This document shows positions 26,138-35,468 of a stretch of DNA of 64,000 nucleotides, in pieces. How positions within the stretch are numbered: position 1 is the stretch's first letter; every line of letters begins with the position of its first letter. The notes under the pieces were generated by a model, which was not told where the DNA came from, did not search any database, and saw only the letters and a program-made list of their open reading frames with translations. A program made the translations under genes and the position numbers. Origin of the DNA: Ferdinandcohnia sp047238305 (GTDB lineage Bacteria; Bacillota; Bacilli; Bacillales; Bacillaceae_L). Location of the stretch: NCBI RefSeq assembly GCF_047238305.1, contig NZ_JBDFMO010000001.1, positions 1,178,001 through 1,242,000 of the forward strand. The letters run 5' to 3'.

Positions 26138-28000
26138 ATGAGAATTACGGATCTGTTGAAGAAAGATACGATTATTATAGAACTTTCTTCTTCATCGAAA
26201 GCCGAGGTCATCGACGAATTGGTCTCAAAACTTGATGAAGCTGGACGACTTCAAGATAGAGAACAATACAAACAAGCAATTTTAACAAGGGAAAGCCAAA
26301 GTACAACTGGAATTGGCGAGGGAATTGCCATCCCACATGCGAAGACAGCTGCGGTGAAAACACCGGCGATTGCGTTTGGACGCTCGACAAACGGAATTGA
26401 TTATGAATCATTAGATGGACAGCCAAGTCATTTATTTTTCATGATTGCAGCAAGTGAAGGGGCGAATAATGCGCATCTTGAGACATTATCAAGCTTATCT
26501 TCATTGTTAATGGACGTTGGTTTTCGTGAAAAATTAATGAACGTACAAAGTCCAGATGAACTTATTCAAGTGATTAATGAAAAAGAAAGTGATACGGAAG
26601 AAGAAGAAGCGCCAATTGAGAAAAAAGAGGGACAGAAAAAGGTTCTTGCGGTGACTGCTTGTCCGACTGGAATTGCCCATACGTATATGGCTGCAGATGC
26701 ATTAAAAGCTAAGGCAAAAGAGATGAACATTGACTTCAAGGTTGAAACCAATGGTTCAACAGGTGTGAAAAATGCACTTACCCCGGAAGATATTGATGAA
26801 GCAGTTGCGATCATTGTTGCTGCCGATAAACAAGTGGAAATGGCTCGTTTTAATGGCAAAAAAGTCATTCAGGTTCCTGTTGCTCAAGGGATTCGCATAC
26901 CAGAAGAGTTGTTAACAAAAGCCGTTAACCAGGATGCGCTAACGTATCATGCCGAACAAACAACGAAGCAAAAAGCGGAAGGTGGAGAAAGAAGTGGCTT
27001 CTATAAGCACTTAATGAATGGTGTCTCCAATATGCTTCCGTTCGTTGTGGGTGGCGGTTTGTTAATTGCTATTTCATTTATATTTGGAATCAATGCGTCA
27101 GACCCTACTGATCCATCCTATAACCCGATCGCTGGAGCATTGATGACAATCGGAAGTGCCAATGCTTTTCAATTAATGATTCCTGTATTAGCAGGTTTTA
27201 TCGCAATGAGTATTGCCGACCGCCCAGGATTAGCACCAGGGATGATTGGTGGTTTAATGGCGACAACGGGTGGAGCAGGATTTTTAGGCGGACTTATTGC
27301 TGGATTCCTCGCTGGTTATGTTGTGCTCTTAGTGAAGAAAGTCGTTTCAGGATTACCTTCATCATTTGAAGGGCTTAAGCCGGTATTAATTTATCCGTTC
27401 TTTGGAATTTTAATTACAGGCGCTGTCATGTACGTTCTAGTAGGTCCTTTAAAATATGTCATGGATGGTTTGACTGCTTGGCTTGAAGGATTAGGAACTG
27501 GAAACTTAATCGTACTTGGATTAATTTTAGGTGGAATGATGTCGATTGATATGGGTGGCCCTATCAATAAGGCGGCATTTACCTTTGGTATTGCGATGAT
27601 TGATGCTGGAAATTATGCACCACATGCAGCAATCATGGCAGGTGGAATGACTCCACCACTCGGACTAGCCTTAGCGACTACACTATTTAAAAATAAATTT
27701 ACAAAACAAGAACGTGAGGCTGGAAAAACAGCTTACTTTATGGGTGCGTCATTCATTACTGAAGGTGCCATCCCATTTGCAGCTGCTGACCCAGGACGTG
27801 TTATCCCATCAGCTGTGATTGGGTCTGCGATAACGGGTGCTTTAACAATGCTGTTTGGAATTGGATTACCTGCTCCACACGGAGGAATTTTTGTAATTCC
27901 GTTTGTGACAGGTAGCTGGATGTTATATGTACTTGCGATTATCATTGGTACAATTGTGACAGCACTGTTAGTTGGATTCCTAAAAAAACCGATTAAATAA
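26138..28000 (+). CDS. fruA: Fructose PTS EIIABC
   Basis: Fructose-specific phosphotransferase permease, 620 residues. EIIA is N-terminal with the phosphorylated His in GIAIPHAKT, EIIB follows with Cys in VTACPTGIAHTYMAA, and the rest is the multi-spanning EIIC (GFYKHLMNGVSNMLPFVVGGGLLIA, DMGGPINKAAFTFG). It imports fructose as fructose-1-phosphate, the substrate of FruK. Last gene of the operon, followed by a strong terminator. Confidence 0.96.
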   Translation: MRITDLLKKDTIIIELSSSSKAEVIDELVSKLDEAGRLQDREQYKQAILTRESQSTTGIGEGIAIPHAKTAAVKTPAIAFGRSTNGIDYESLDGQPSHLFFMIAASEGANNAHLETLSSLSSLLMDVGFREKLMNVQSPDELIQVINEKESDTEEEEAPIEKKEGQKKVLAVTACPTGIAHTYMAADALKAKAKEMNIDFKVETNGSTGVKNALTPEDIDEAVAIIVAADKQVEMARFNGKKVIQVPVAQGIRIPEELLTKAVNQDALTYHAEQTTKQKAEGGERSGFYKHLMNGVSNMLPFVVGGGLLIAISFIFGINASDPTDPSYNPIAGALMTIGSANAFQLMIPVLAGFIAMSIADRPGLAPGMIGGLMATTGGAGFLGGLIAGFLAGYVVLLVKKVVSGLPSSFEGLKPVLIYPFFGILITGAVMYVLVGPLKYVMDGLTAWLEGLGTGNLIVLGLILGGMMSIDMGGPINKAAFTFGIAMIDAGNYAPHAAIMAGGMTPPLGLALATTLFKNKFTKQEREAGKTAYFMGASFITEGAIPFAAADPGRVIPSAVIGSAITGALTMLFGIGLPAPHGGIFVIPFVTGSWMLYVLAIIIGTIVTALLVGFLKKPIK

Positions 28001-28009
28001 GGATATGTA

Positions 28010-28043
28010 CCCCGTGCTAAGGTGAGCACGGGGTTATTTTTTT
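28010..28043 (+). terminator. Terminator after fruA
   Basis: CCCCGTGCT (28010-28018) pairs with AGCACGGGG (28025-28033), followed by TTATTTTTTT. Confidence 0.9.
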
Positions 28044-30144
28044 ATGAGAGTGAAATAGGATCATAGGTGATTACTTGATTAGTTTGGAGCAATTCATTTT
28101 TAACAGTGTCTGGGGTGAGGATGAAATGTCCGAGATTATTGTCGGTTTCAATAACAGAACCCTGGTTTGTTGATAGATACCTGATTTTTTCTTTCCATGT
28201 AAAATGGGCTGGACAAGGCTCCTTTCTTTTTTGCTTTACGATATCATAGGTGTCATCACAATATCGGTTGATTTCTTTGTTTTTTCGTTTTGCTGCATTT
28301 ATTGTGACAATTGCTTTCATTAATCCGCCTTGCATGCCTGAAAAGCTCATATTGTTTATTGGACTGCTTGTAAATTGGTAGATGCAAAGATTTTCGCCGT
28401 TATTGAATTCGACATTGGTTTTGACTGCAGATGCGTAATGGACATCACCTGATAAAATAAAGCAATGACTAGGTTGCCACTCCTTAATCTGGTATAGGAG
28501 TTCACTAAAACCCTCACCGTTGTACTTCCATGATTCAAAATCAAATGCTGTTGTGACAGGGATCCCAATTGTTTTTAATGGATAAATATATCGATTGAGA
28601 AAAGATTCGATTAAGCCAATTCCATAGACAGGTGTTGGGGAAACAACTAGGAGCGATTCGCCGTTTTTCCATCCACTTGCGTATAAACTCTCTGTCGTTC
28701 TCTGCCAACCATGTTCACCGATAAGCTGTGGAGGACGATCCTTTTCTTTGATGTTTCGACCAAAGGAAACAGGAAGTGGGGAAGGATCGTATTTTCTCTG
28801 TGTCCGTGTATCCAGAAAAACTGAAGTAGGGTTTGTTGGTGCGACAAAATGCCATTCATCAAAATTCCAAAGTAATTCCTCCCAAGCCTCATGGGAATGT
28901 GAAGAAGTATCATAGGTTTTACTATATTTCCACATTTTCCAAAGAAAGGATTGATCAAATCGGTCAGGGTCATTTCCCCAAGCTTGAAACAACCAGTAAG
29001 CCATGAGTCCGTTGGCGATCACATGTCTTCCAAGGTTAGATTGGTATACACTGTTCTTCCAATGATGGCTAATATTCCAGTCATCCGTAATATCATGGTC
29101 ATCGAAAATCATATATGTTGGAATATTTGCAAGTAATCTTCTCACCTTTGAAAGGGTTTGATACGTTTCCTTCACATCGGTCACATGCTCTTTATATTCT
29201 TTTTTGTAAATCTTTTCTTCTTTTTTTCGTTTGTTTTCTTGCTTCTTTTCGTATATGAAATAGATTTGTTCCTTCTGGGTAGCTTCTTTAAAAGATGGGA
29301 AATCATCACTGTCTATAAATGAATCCCAAAGCTCAGGTGACCAAGATAGTAAATATAAGGTTGCATATTCACCGAATGTCATCGCATGATTACATGAATG
29401 CGAGGAGGTAAAGTTGCAGAAACGTTCCATGATATATTGTCTCCCACGAGTTTGAAAGATTGATTTATTAAAAGGTTTCTCGTTAAGACGAGGCTCGATT
29501 TCAGTAAGCTTTTCACCTTTTCCAATAAGGTTTTTACCGGCTTCCACCATGAAAGGAAAAACCGGGTCTGGCACATCATCTGCATAAATTTGGTCACCCA
29601 TTAAAAATAAGGTGCTAGGGCGTTTCTCAAGGTCAAGGAAATTCCTTTCAATCGTTTCGTCCCCTTGACTAAGGGCATCCTCACCTTTTCCATGAAGCTT
29701 ACGACATGAACCATATAGGAGATTCGTCTGTTTTTGGCAGGGGTCTGGAATAAAAAAGCTTGGTAACGGAAGGTCCCCATACGTAATGGAATATGGTTGG
29801 TCTTTCCCTAAGAGACCGAAATCCTGTAGGTCTTGAATGTCACTATTCTTTTGAAAAAGGATATTATACCCAAGTAGTGTATCTACAGGAAAATGAGTTT
29901 CATGTGGTGCCAGTTTGATCAGGCTCATATAAAGTTGTTTCCCTGCACGAAATGTAGTCGCTTCAGAATCACATTTGATTTCATGGTACGAAAAAGTTGT
30001 ACTCTCTTTATTTTCAAATTGGTACAGCTTTGCACCAAGTTTGTATCGTTTACTTAAAGCAATCCAAATATAGATATGAGAAGGCTCAACACGACGCAGG
30101 ATTGGCCCCGATAAAATCGTTGGTAGATCCACTTGACTCACCAT
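28042..30144 (-). CDS. PhoD-like metallophosphoesterase, no visible signal peptide
   Basis: A 700-residue protein whose central and C-terminal parts carry PhoD-type metal-binding blocks: FLMGDQIYADD, TYMIFDDHDITDDWN and CFILSGDVHYASA. PhoD enzymes are usually exported by the Tat system. This one opens MVSQVDLPTILSGPILRR without a twin-Arg or hydrophobic signal, so it is probably intracellular and not a teichoic-acid-type PhoD. A Lys/Glu-rich insert (about residues 290-320) precedes the second metal block. The substrate is unknown. Convergent with fruA. Confidence 0.82.
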   Translation of the reverse strand: MVSQVDLPTILSGPILRRVEPSHIYIWIALSKRYKLGAKLYQFENKESTTFSYHEIKCDSEATTFRAGKQLYMSLIKLAPHETHFPVDTLLGYNILFQKNSDIQDLQDFGLLGKDQPYSITYGDLPLPSFFIPDPCQKQTNLLYGSCRKLHGKGEDALSQGDETIERNFLDLEKRPSTLFLMGDQIYADDVPDPVFPFMVEAGKNLIGKGEKLTEIEPRLNEKPFNKSIFQTRGRQYIMERFCNFTSSHSCNHAMTFGEYATLYLLSWSPELWDSFIDSDDFPSFKEATQKEQIYFIYEKKQENKRKKEEKIYKKEYKEHVTDVKETYQTLSKVRRLLANIPTYMIFDDHDITDDWNISHHWKNSVYQSNLGRHVIANGLMAYWLFQAWGNDPDRFDQSFLWKMWKYSKTYDTSSHSHEAWEELLWNFDEWHFVAPTNPTSVFLDTRTQRKYDPSPLPVSFGRNIKEKDRPPQLIGEHGWQRTTESLYASGWKNGESLLVVSPTPVYGIGLIESFLNRYIYPLKTIGIPVTTAFDFESWKYNGEGFSELLYQIKEWQPSHCFILSGDVHYASAVKTNVEFNNGENLCIYQFTSSPINNMSFSGMQGGLMKAIVTINAAKRKNKEINRYCDDTYDIVKQKRKEPCPAHFTWKEKIRYLSTNQGSVIETDNNLGHFILTPDTVKNELLQTNQVITYDPISLS

Positions 30145-30174
30145 CCCATTTTGTTATTTCTATATAACTATTCA

Positions 30175-30245
30175 GGGGCCAAGGGGACGGTTCTTGTGGT
30201 TCTGGGAAAAGGGTAAATGGGGACAGTGTACATGAGTGGTGGAAA
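30175..30245. repeat. REP-like intergenic sequence
   Basis: The 210 bp before the ABC exporter contain CCAAGGGGACGGTTCTTGTGG and, 35 bp on, GGGGACAGTGTACATG. Such ggggacggttct strings recur in Bacillus intergenic REP-type repeats near IS200-like transposases. No transposase is present here, so this would be an orphan copy. Confidence 0.4.
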
Positions 30246-30354
30246 GAGTGTACCTCACCTGAAATAAACTATTTCGAGCGGCAAAATGGTTTGTCAAATT
30301 CAAGTGTAACAGCTTATAATTCGAGATAGGTATATGTCATAAGGAGAGAGTAAG

Positions 30355-32073
30355 ATGATTCAACGTTTTTTTACATATTACAAGCCGCACCGGACGCTAT
30401 TTTTAATTGATTTCAGCTGTGCGGTGATTGTGGCGATTTTAGAACTTGCCTTTCCACTTGCGGTGCAGTGGTTCATTGATTCACTTCTGCCAACCAATAA
30501 CTGGTCAGCAATTGTGTGGGTGAGCATTGGATTATTAGTTTTATATTTAGTTAGTTCAGGGCTGCAATTTATCGTGGGCTACTGGGGCCATAAGCTTGGA
30601 ATTAACATTGAAACGGATATGCGGCAGCAGTTGTTCCAACATGTGCAACGGCAATCCTTTCGCTTTTTTGATAACACAAAAACAGGTCATATTATGAGTC
30701 GGATTACAAATGATCTGTTTGATATTGGGGAGCTTGCCCACCATGGTCCAGAGGATTTATTCATTGCCATCATGACCTTTGTCGGTGCATTTTGGATTAT
30801 GCTAACAATTAATGTGAAGCTGGCCTTAATCGCAATCATTGTTGTGCCATTTTTAATTTGGCTCATTGCATTTTCGAATGTCCGCATGAATCGTGCCTGG
30901 AAAGCGATGTATAGCAATATTGCCGATGTCAATGCACGGGTAGAGGACAGTGTTGCAGGAGCGCGAGTGGTTCAATCCTTCACAAATGAAGAATTTGAAA
31001 TTGCAAGGTTTAAGGTAGACAATCGTAAGTTCCGCCGCTCTAAGCTTGGTGCCTACAAGGTAATGGGATCAACTTCTGCAGGGATCTATCTCATGACACG
31101 TTTGTTTGTGCTAATCGTGTTAATTTTCGGTGCATGGTTGAGTTTTAATGGAGACCTGACTTACGGGGAACTTGTCGGGTTTGTCCTTTACGCAAATGTT
31201 CTTTTTAAGCCGATTGATAAAATAAGTGCTTTATTAGAACTTTATCCAAAGGGTATGGCAGGCTTCAAACGATTTACAGAGCTTCTCGATATGGAGCCAG
31301 AGGTGGAGGATGCAAAGGATGCGGTGTCGGTTCCATCCCTTCATGGGGATATCGCGTTTGACCATGTCACTTTTGGCTATGATGAAAAGCAGGGTCCTGT
31401 CTTAAAAGATATTAATCTACAGGTTCATGCAGGTGAAACGGTCGCGTTTGTTGGTCCGTCTGGAGCAGGGAAAACAACAATTTGTTCCTTAATTCCACGT
31501 TTCTACGATGTAGATGGTGGTGCTATTTCAATTGATGGAATGGATATTCGAAAGATGACTAAGCAATCGTTGCGGTCACAAATTGGAATTGTGCAGCAGG
31601 ATGTGTTCCTGTTTACAGGAACATTGAAGGAAAATATTGCGTACGGGATGCTTGGGGCAACGGACGAACAAATTGAGAAAGCAGCAAGACGTGCCCATTT
31701 AGAAGACTTTATCGCCGGCCTACCGGATGGCTACGAAACACAGGTTGGAGAAAGAGGACTTAAGCTTTCAGGTGGTCAAAAACAAAGGATTGCAATTGCT
31801 CGGATGTTCTTAAAAAATCCGCCCATTTTAATTTTAGATGAAGCTACTTCAGCGTTAGATACAGAAACAGAACAAATTATTCAAAAAGCACTAACAGAGC
31901 TTTCAAAAAACCGTACAACACTTGTGATTGCTCACCGTCTGGCAACTATTCGTAATGCAGACCGCATCGTGGTTGTTACAGAGGATGGTATAGCCGAGCA
32001 AGGCGGTCATGATGAGCTACTTGAAAAGGGTGGCATCTTCGCGAATTTACATCAAGTTCAATATCAATCTTAA
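30355..32073 (+). CDS. ABC exporter, fused membrane and ATPase domains (YwjA-like)
   Basis: A 572-residue half-transporter with an N-terminal six-helix exporter domain (about 1-300) and a C-terminal ATPase. Walker A is GPSGAGKTT, the signature LSGGQKQR, Walker B ILILDEATSALD and the H-loop IAHRLATIR. It probably works as a homodimer exporting a lipid, peptide or drug. The opening MIQRFFTYYKPHR recalls B. subtilis YwjA, whose substrate is not established. AAGGAGAG precedes the ATG. Single gene with a shared terminator to glnS. Confidence 0.88.
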   Translation: MIQRFFTYYKPHRTLFLIDFSCAVIVAILELAFPLAVQWFIDSLLPTNNWSAIVWVSIGLLVLYLVSSGLQFIVGYWGHKLGINIETDMRQQLFQHVQRQSFRFFDNTKTGHIMSRITNDLFDIGELAHHGPEDLFIAIMTFVGAFWIMLTINVKLALIAIIVVPFLIWLIAFSNVRMNRAWKAMYSNIADVNARVEDSVAGARVVQSFTNEEFEIARFKVDNRKFRRSKLGAYKVMGSTSAGIYLMTRLFVLIVLIFGAWLSFNGDLTYGELVGFVLYANVLFKPIDKISALLELYPKGMAGFKRFTELLDMEPEVEDAKDAVSVPSLHGDIAFDHVTFGYDEKQGPVLKDINLQVHAGETVAFVGPSGAGKTTICSLIPRFYDVDGGAISIDGMDIRKMTKQSLRSQIGIVQQDVFLFTGTLKENIAYGMLGATDEQIEKAARRAHLEDFIAGLPDGYETQVGERGLKLSGGQKQRIAIARMFLKNPPILILDEATSALDTETEQIIQKALTELSKNRTTLVIAHRLATIRNADRIVVVTEDGIAEQGGHDELLEKGGIFANLHQVQYQS

Positions 32074-32129
32074 AGGCTAGGAAATCCTTAAGTACTTTTA
32101 CCGAGGGATTGATCTAGGGACAGATACTA

Positions 32130-32175
32130 AAAAAAGACTCGTGCAACACCATTGGGTGCACGAGTCTCTTTTTTA
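32130..32175. terminator. Bidirectional terminator between the ABC exporter and glnS
   Basis: AGACTCGTGCA (32135-32145) pairs with TGCACGAGTCT (32157-32167), with A-rich left and T-rich right flanks. Confidence 0.9.
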
Positions 32176-33834
32176 TAATTTAAATGAAGTTTTCAATGAA
32201 ACAATTCGGTTAAAGACGAGATGGTCTTCTGTCGAGTGTTTTGGATCCACATTGAAGTAGCCATGTCTAAAAAATTGGAACTTATCCTGTGGCTTCGCAT
32301 CTTTCATGTTTGGTTCAACGAATCCATTTAAAATTTCAAGGGAGTTTGGATTCACATAATCAAGGAATGTTTTATTTTCTTCCTCATCCTCATTTTCTTC
32401 CGCATCTAAAATCAGTGGTTCATAAAGACGGAATTCAGCCGGCACCGCTTGTGTAGCCTCAACCCAGTGAATCGTACCTTTTACCTTACGACCCGTAAAG
32501 CCAGTACCACTCTTTGTTTCAGGGTCATACGTACAACGCAACTCAACTACATTTCCTTCCTCATCCTTGATGACTTCTTCACATTTAATGAAGTAAGCAT
32601 GCTTTAGACGTACTTCATTACCTGGGAAGAGGCGGAAGTATTTCTTCGGTGGATTTTCCATGAAATCCTCTTGTTCGATATAAATTTCACGAGAAAATGG
32701 AATTTGTCTTATCCCCATATCTGGATTTTCAGGGTTAATCTCGGCATCGAGCATTTCCACTTGACCTTCCGGATAGTTCGTAATCACGACTTTAAGTGGG
32801 TTAATGATACCCATTGTACGTGGTGCTTTTAACTTTAAATCTTCACGAACGAAATGCTCAAGCATTTGTGTATCAACGGTACCGTTGTTTTTCGCGACAC
32901 CTAACTCACGCAAGAATGTACGGATTGCCTCAGGTGTATATCCTTTTCTTCTTAGCCCAGAAATGGTTGGCATGCGAGGGTCATCCCATCCGTCCACATG
33001 TCCTTCCTCTACAAGTTGCTTCAACTTACGCTTACTCATTACAGTATTTGTTAAATTGATACGACCAAATTCAATTTGTTGAGGTTTACTTTCCATTTCA
33101 CATTGCTCAACAACCCAATTATAAAAAGGACGTTGATCCTCAAACTCAATCGTACATATAGAGTGAGTTACACCCTCAATTGCATCCTCAATTGGGTGAG
33201 CAAAAGCATACAAAGGATAGATACACCATTTATCACCTGTATTATGATGAGTTGTATGTGAAATTCGGTAAATAACAGGGTCGCGTAAATTAATGTTCGG
33301 AGACTTCATGTCAATTTTTGCACGTAATACTTTTTCACCATTTCCGTACTTGCCTGCACGCATGTTTTCAAATAACTCAAGGTTTTCCTCAATCGTGCGG
33401 TCACGGTATGGACTTTCCTTTCCAGGCTCTGTTAGAGTTCCGCGGTATTCACGGATTTCATCTGCGCTTAAATCATCCACATAGGCAAGGCCTTTTTTAA
33501 TGAGTAAAACAGCCCGGTTATACATTTCTTCAAAGTAATCCGAAGCAAAAAAGAGACCGTCCCAATCATATCCAAGCCATTTTACATCCTCTTTGATTGA
33601 GTTTACAAACTCAATATCCTCTTTCAAGGGGTTTGTGTCATCAAATCTCAGGTTTGTTCTTCCCTTAAATTCATCCGCAAGGTCAAAATTTAGAATGATT
33701 GATTTGGCATGTCCGATATGTAAGTACCCATTTGGTTCTGGAGGAAAACGGGTAACGACATGATCGCGTTTTCCTGTTTCTAAATCATCGATTATAATAT
33801 TTCTAATAAAGTTTGAAACGTTATTATTGTCCAC
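32173..33834 (-). CDS. glnS: Glutaminyl-tRNA synthetase
   Basis: Class I synthetase, 553 residues, which charges tRNA-Gln directly with glutamine. The HIGH motif is in PPEPNGYLHIGHAKSI, the KMSKS equivalent is VMSKRK, and the GlnS-specific RFDDTNP and the C-terminal beta-barrel domain (INPLKVVITNYPEGQ...) are present. Most Bacillaceae lack GlnS and make Gln-tRNA through a mischarging GltX plus GatCAB, so this gene is unusual and may have been acquired. No T-box was seen in its leader, which instead holds a dispersed repeat copy at 33868-33909. Confidence 0.95.
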   Translation of the reverse strand: MDNNNVSNFIRNIIIDDLETGKRDHVVTRFPPEPNGYLHIGHAKSIILNFDLADEFKGRTNLRFDDTNPLKEDIEFVNSIKEDVKWLGYDWDGLFFASDYFEEMYNRAVLLIKKGLAYVDDLSADEIREYRGTLTEPGKESPYRDRTIEENLELFENMRAGKYGNGEKVLRAKIDMKSPNINLRDPVIYRISHTTHHNTGDKWCIYPLYAFAHPIEDAIEGVTHSICTIEFEDQRPFYNWVVEQCEMESKPQQIEFGRINLTNTVMSKRKLKQLVEEGHVDGWDDPRMPTISGLRRKGYTPEAIRTFLRELGVAKNNGTVDTQMLEHFVREDLKLKAPRTMGIINPLKVVITNYPEGQVEMLDAEINPENPDMGIRQIPFSREIYIEQEDFMENPPKKYFRLFPGNEVRLKHAYFIKCEEVIKDEEGNVVELRCTYDPETKSGTGFTGRKVKGTIHWVEATQAVPAEFRLYEPLILDAEENEDEEENKTFLDYVNPNSLEILNGFVEPNMKDAKPQDKFQFFRHGYFNVDPKHSTEDHLVFNRIVSLKTSFKL

Positions 33835-33867
33835 GCTTATAACCTCTTTCGTTATCCTGTACTAAAC

Positions 33868-33909
33868 GTTCAAAAATCACAATCGGTTCGTTTCTTTTTG
33901 AACATCCTC
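33868..33909. repeat. Dispersed element, short form (copy 3), upstream of glnS
   Basis: GTTCAAAAA (33868-33876) and TTTTTGAAC (33895-33903), continuing ATCCTC exactly as in the copy at 9383-9532. The 18 bp interior does not match the other copies. It lies between the divergent glnS and ThrE-type genes. Confidence 0.65.
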
Positions 33910-34044
33910 TATAATGGATGAATATATCATAAATCCAGAAGAATTACCATTATTCTCATGTTTACCAAACTTTAAGTTGATTATGAGGCTGTCTTTCATA
34001 TAAGCTTTACAATATGTTATTTTTTAATCATGGAGCGGTGTTTT

Positions 34045-34788
34045 ATGGAAAAAAAGAGTGAAGTCGTGGAAATCTGCTTGTTAGCAGGAAAAATAATGCT
34101 TGAAAGTGGAGCCGAGACGTATCGAGTAGAGGATACGATGAACCGAATGGCCGCAGCATTTGGGATTTTATCATCCCACAGTTATGTGACACCAACTGCC
34201 ATTATGTTTTCGACGAGTGATACAGAACCTACTAACTTAATACGCATTAATGAGCGTTCAACCGATTTAGAAAAGGTAACCCTAGTGAATAGCATTTCAC
34301 GCAAAATCAGCAGCGGGGATTTAACCCTTCAGGAGGCAAAGCGTGAGCTAGACGACCTTTCAAAAAAGGATCTTTCTTATCCCGTTTGGATTCAGATTCT
34401 TGCAGCAACTCTTGCTAGTGGCTGTTTTACAATCATGTTTCTTGGAACCTGGACGGACTTTTTACCAGCATGTGTTGCGGGAGGAGTAGGATTTGCCTTT
34501 TTTATCTATCTTCACCGGTTGATTCGAATCAAATTCTTTGCGGAATTTTTGGCTTCGTTTTTAATAGGGATGGTTGCCTATCTATTTATCAGGACAGGGA
34601 TAGGAGCAGAGCTTGATAAAATTATTATCGGATCTGTGATGCCACTTGTTCCTGGTTTACTGATTACAAATGCAGTTCGTGACTTGATTGCAGGACACCT
34701 CGTTTCTGGAATTTCAAAGGGGGCAGAAGCGTTTTTAACTGCCTTTGCAATTGGAACGGGAGTAGCTGTGGTCCTTGCAGTTTTCTAA
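34045..34788 (+). CDS. ThrE-family exporter, N-terminal (DUF1212/YjjP-like) subunit
   Basis: A 247-residue protein of the threonine/serine exporter family. It has a cytoplasmic first half (LLAGKIMLESGAETYRVEDTMNRMA, the family hallmark) followed by about five membrane segments from residue 110 on, including the conserved MPLVPGLLITNAVRDL. The ATG at 34045 lies behind GGAGCGGTG; the ATG at 34030 precedes that site. It forms a two-gene unit with the small membrane protein 17 bp downstream, and together they correspond to one full ThrE. Confidence 0.88.
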   Translation: MEKKSEVVEICLLAGKIMLESGAETYRVEDTMNRMAAAFGILSSHSYVTPTAIMFSTSDTEPTNLIRINERSTDLEKVTLVNSISRKISSGDLTLQEAKRELDDLSKKDLSYPVWIQILAATLASGCFTIMFLGTWTDFLPACVAGGVGFAFFIYLHRLIRIKFFAEFLASFLIGMVAYLFIRTGIGAELDKIIIGSVMPLVPGLLITNAVRDLIAGHLVSGISKGAEAFLTAFAIGTGVAVVLAVF

Positions 34789-34805
34789 GATGAAAGGAGT
34801 TTACA

Positions 34806-35237
34806 ATGCTTGCTCATTTGTTTACAAGCTTAATTGCTTCTAGTACATTCGGGATCATCTTCAATGTTCCAAAAAAGTCCCTTTTAAAATGTGGACTAGT
34901 TGGGATGATTGGTTGGATGTTGTATATCTCTTTATTTTTGAGGGGCGTTGATGCGGTTTATGCCTCGCTTGCTGCCTCCGTTTTGGTTGCAATCATCAGC
35001 CATATTTTTGCGAAAGTATATAAAAATCCAGTTATCATCTACAGCATCGTCGGAATTATCCCGTTGGTGCCAGGCGGAATTGCATATGACGCGATGAGGA
35101 ACTTTGTTGAAAATGACTATTCTACAGCTTTGCCACTAGCGGCAAGAGCTTTTATGATTTCAGGTGCCATTGCATTCGGGCTCGTCATATCAGAGGTATT
35201 GAATCAGTTGATTATTAGAAGAAGAAAAAAAGTGTAG
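34806..35237 (+). CDS. ThrE-family exporter, C-terminal (DUF3815/YjjB-like) subunit
   Basis: A 143-residue, four-segment membrane protein equivalent to the C-terminal half of ThrE, with the conserved block IIPLVPGGIAYDAM. GAAAGGAG precedes the ATG. With the upstream gene it should make a split amino-acid exporter, probably for serine/threonine or a related small acid. Confidence 0.87.
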   Translation: MLAHLFTSLIASSTFGIIFNVPKKSLLKCGLVGMIGWMLYISLFLRGVDAVYASLAASVLVAIISHIFAKVYKNPVIIYSIVGIIPLVPGGIAYDAMRNFVENDYSTALPLAARAFMISGAIAFGLVISEVLNQLIIRRRKKV

Positions 35238-35240
35238 TTT

Positions 35241-35278
35241 GAAGCCACTAGGAAATCGATTTCCAGGTGGCTTTTTTT
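35241..35278 (+). terminator. Terminator after the ThrE-type pair
   Basis: AAGCCAC (35242-35248) pairs with GTGGCTT (35267-35273), with the inner palindrome GGAAATCGATTTCC and a T-run after it. Confidence 0.85.
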
Positions 35279-35300
35279 GGGGCGTGAGGATCCTTGTTGG

Positions 35301-35380
35301 CTAAAGTCGATAGAACTGGATTAAAATCGATAGAACTAGAATAAAGTCGATAGAACTGAAATAAAATCGATAGAGCCATG
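35301..35380. repeat. Tandem array, four 20-nt units (TCGATAGAAC type)
   Basis: Units begin at 35301, 35321, 35341 and 35361, exactly 20 nt each, with consensus WTAAARTCGATAGAACTRGA; the last unit decays after TCGATAGA. The array lies between a terminator and kynA and has no coding frame of note. Confidence 0.85.
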
Positions 35381-35468
35381 ATTCGCCAAAGAATTTCCGC
35401 AAATATGTAGGATTTTTGGCATACTCATAGAAAGTAATGAGTAGGATTCAAATGGAAAGGAGATGTGT

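Noticed and set aside
33835..34029. T-box leader of glnS
   Set aside because: No T-box core or terminator/antiterminator pair seen; only the inverted-repeat element is present.
35301..35380. CRISPR array
   Set aside because: Units are 20 nt in total without separate unique spacers, and no cas genes are present.
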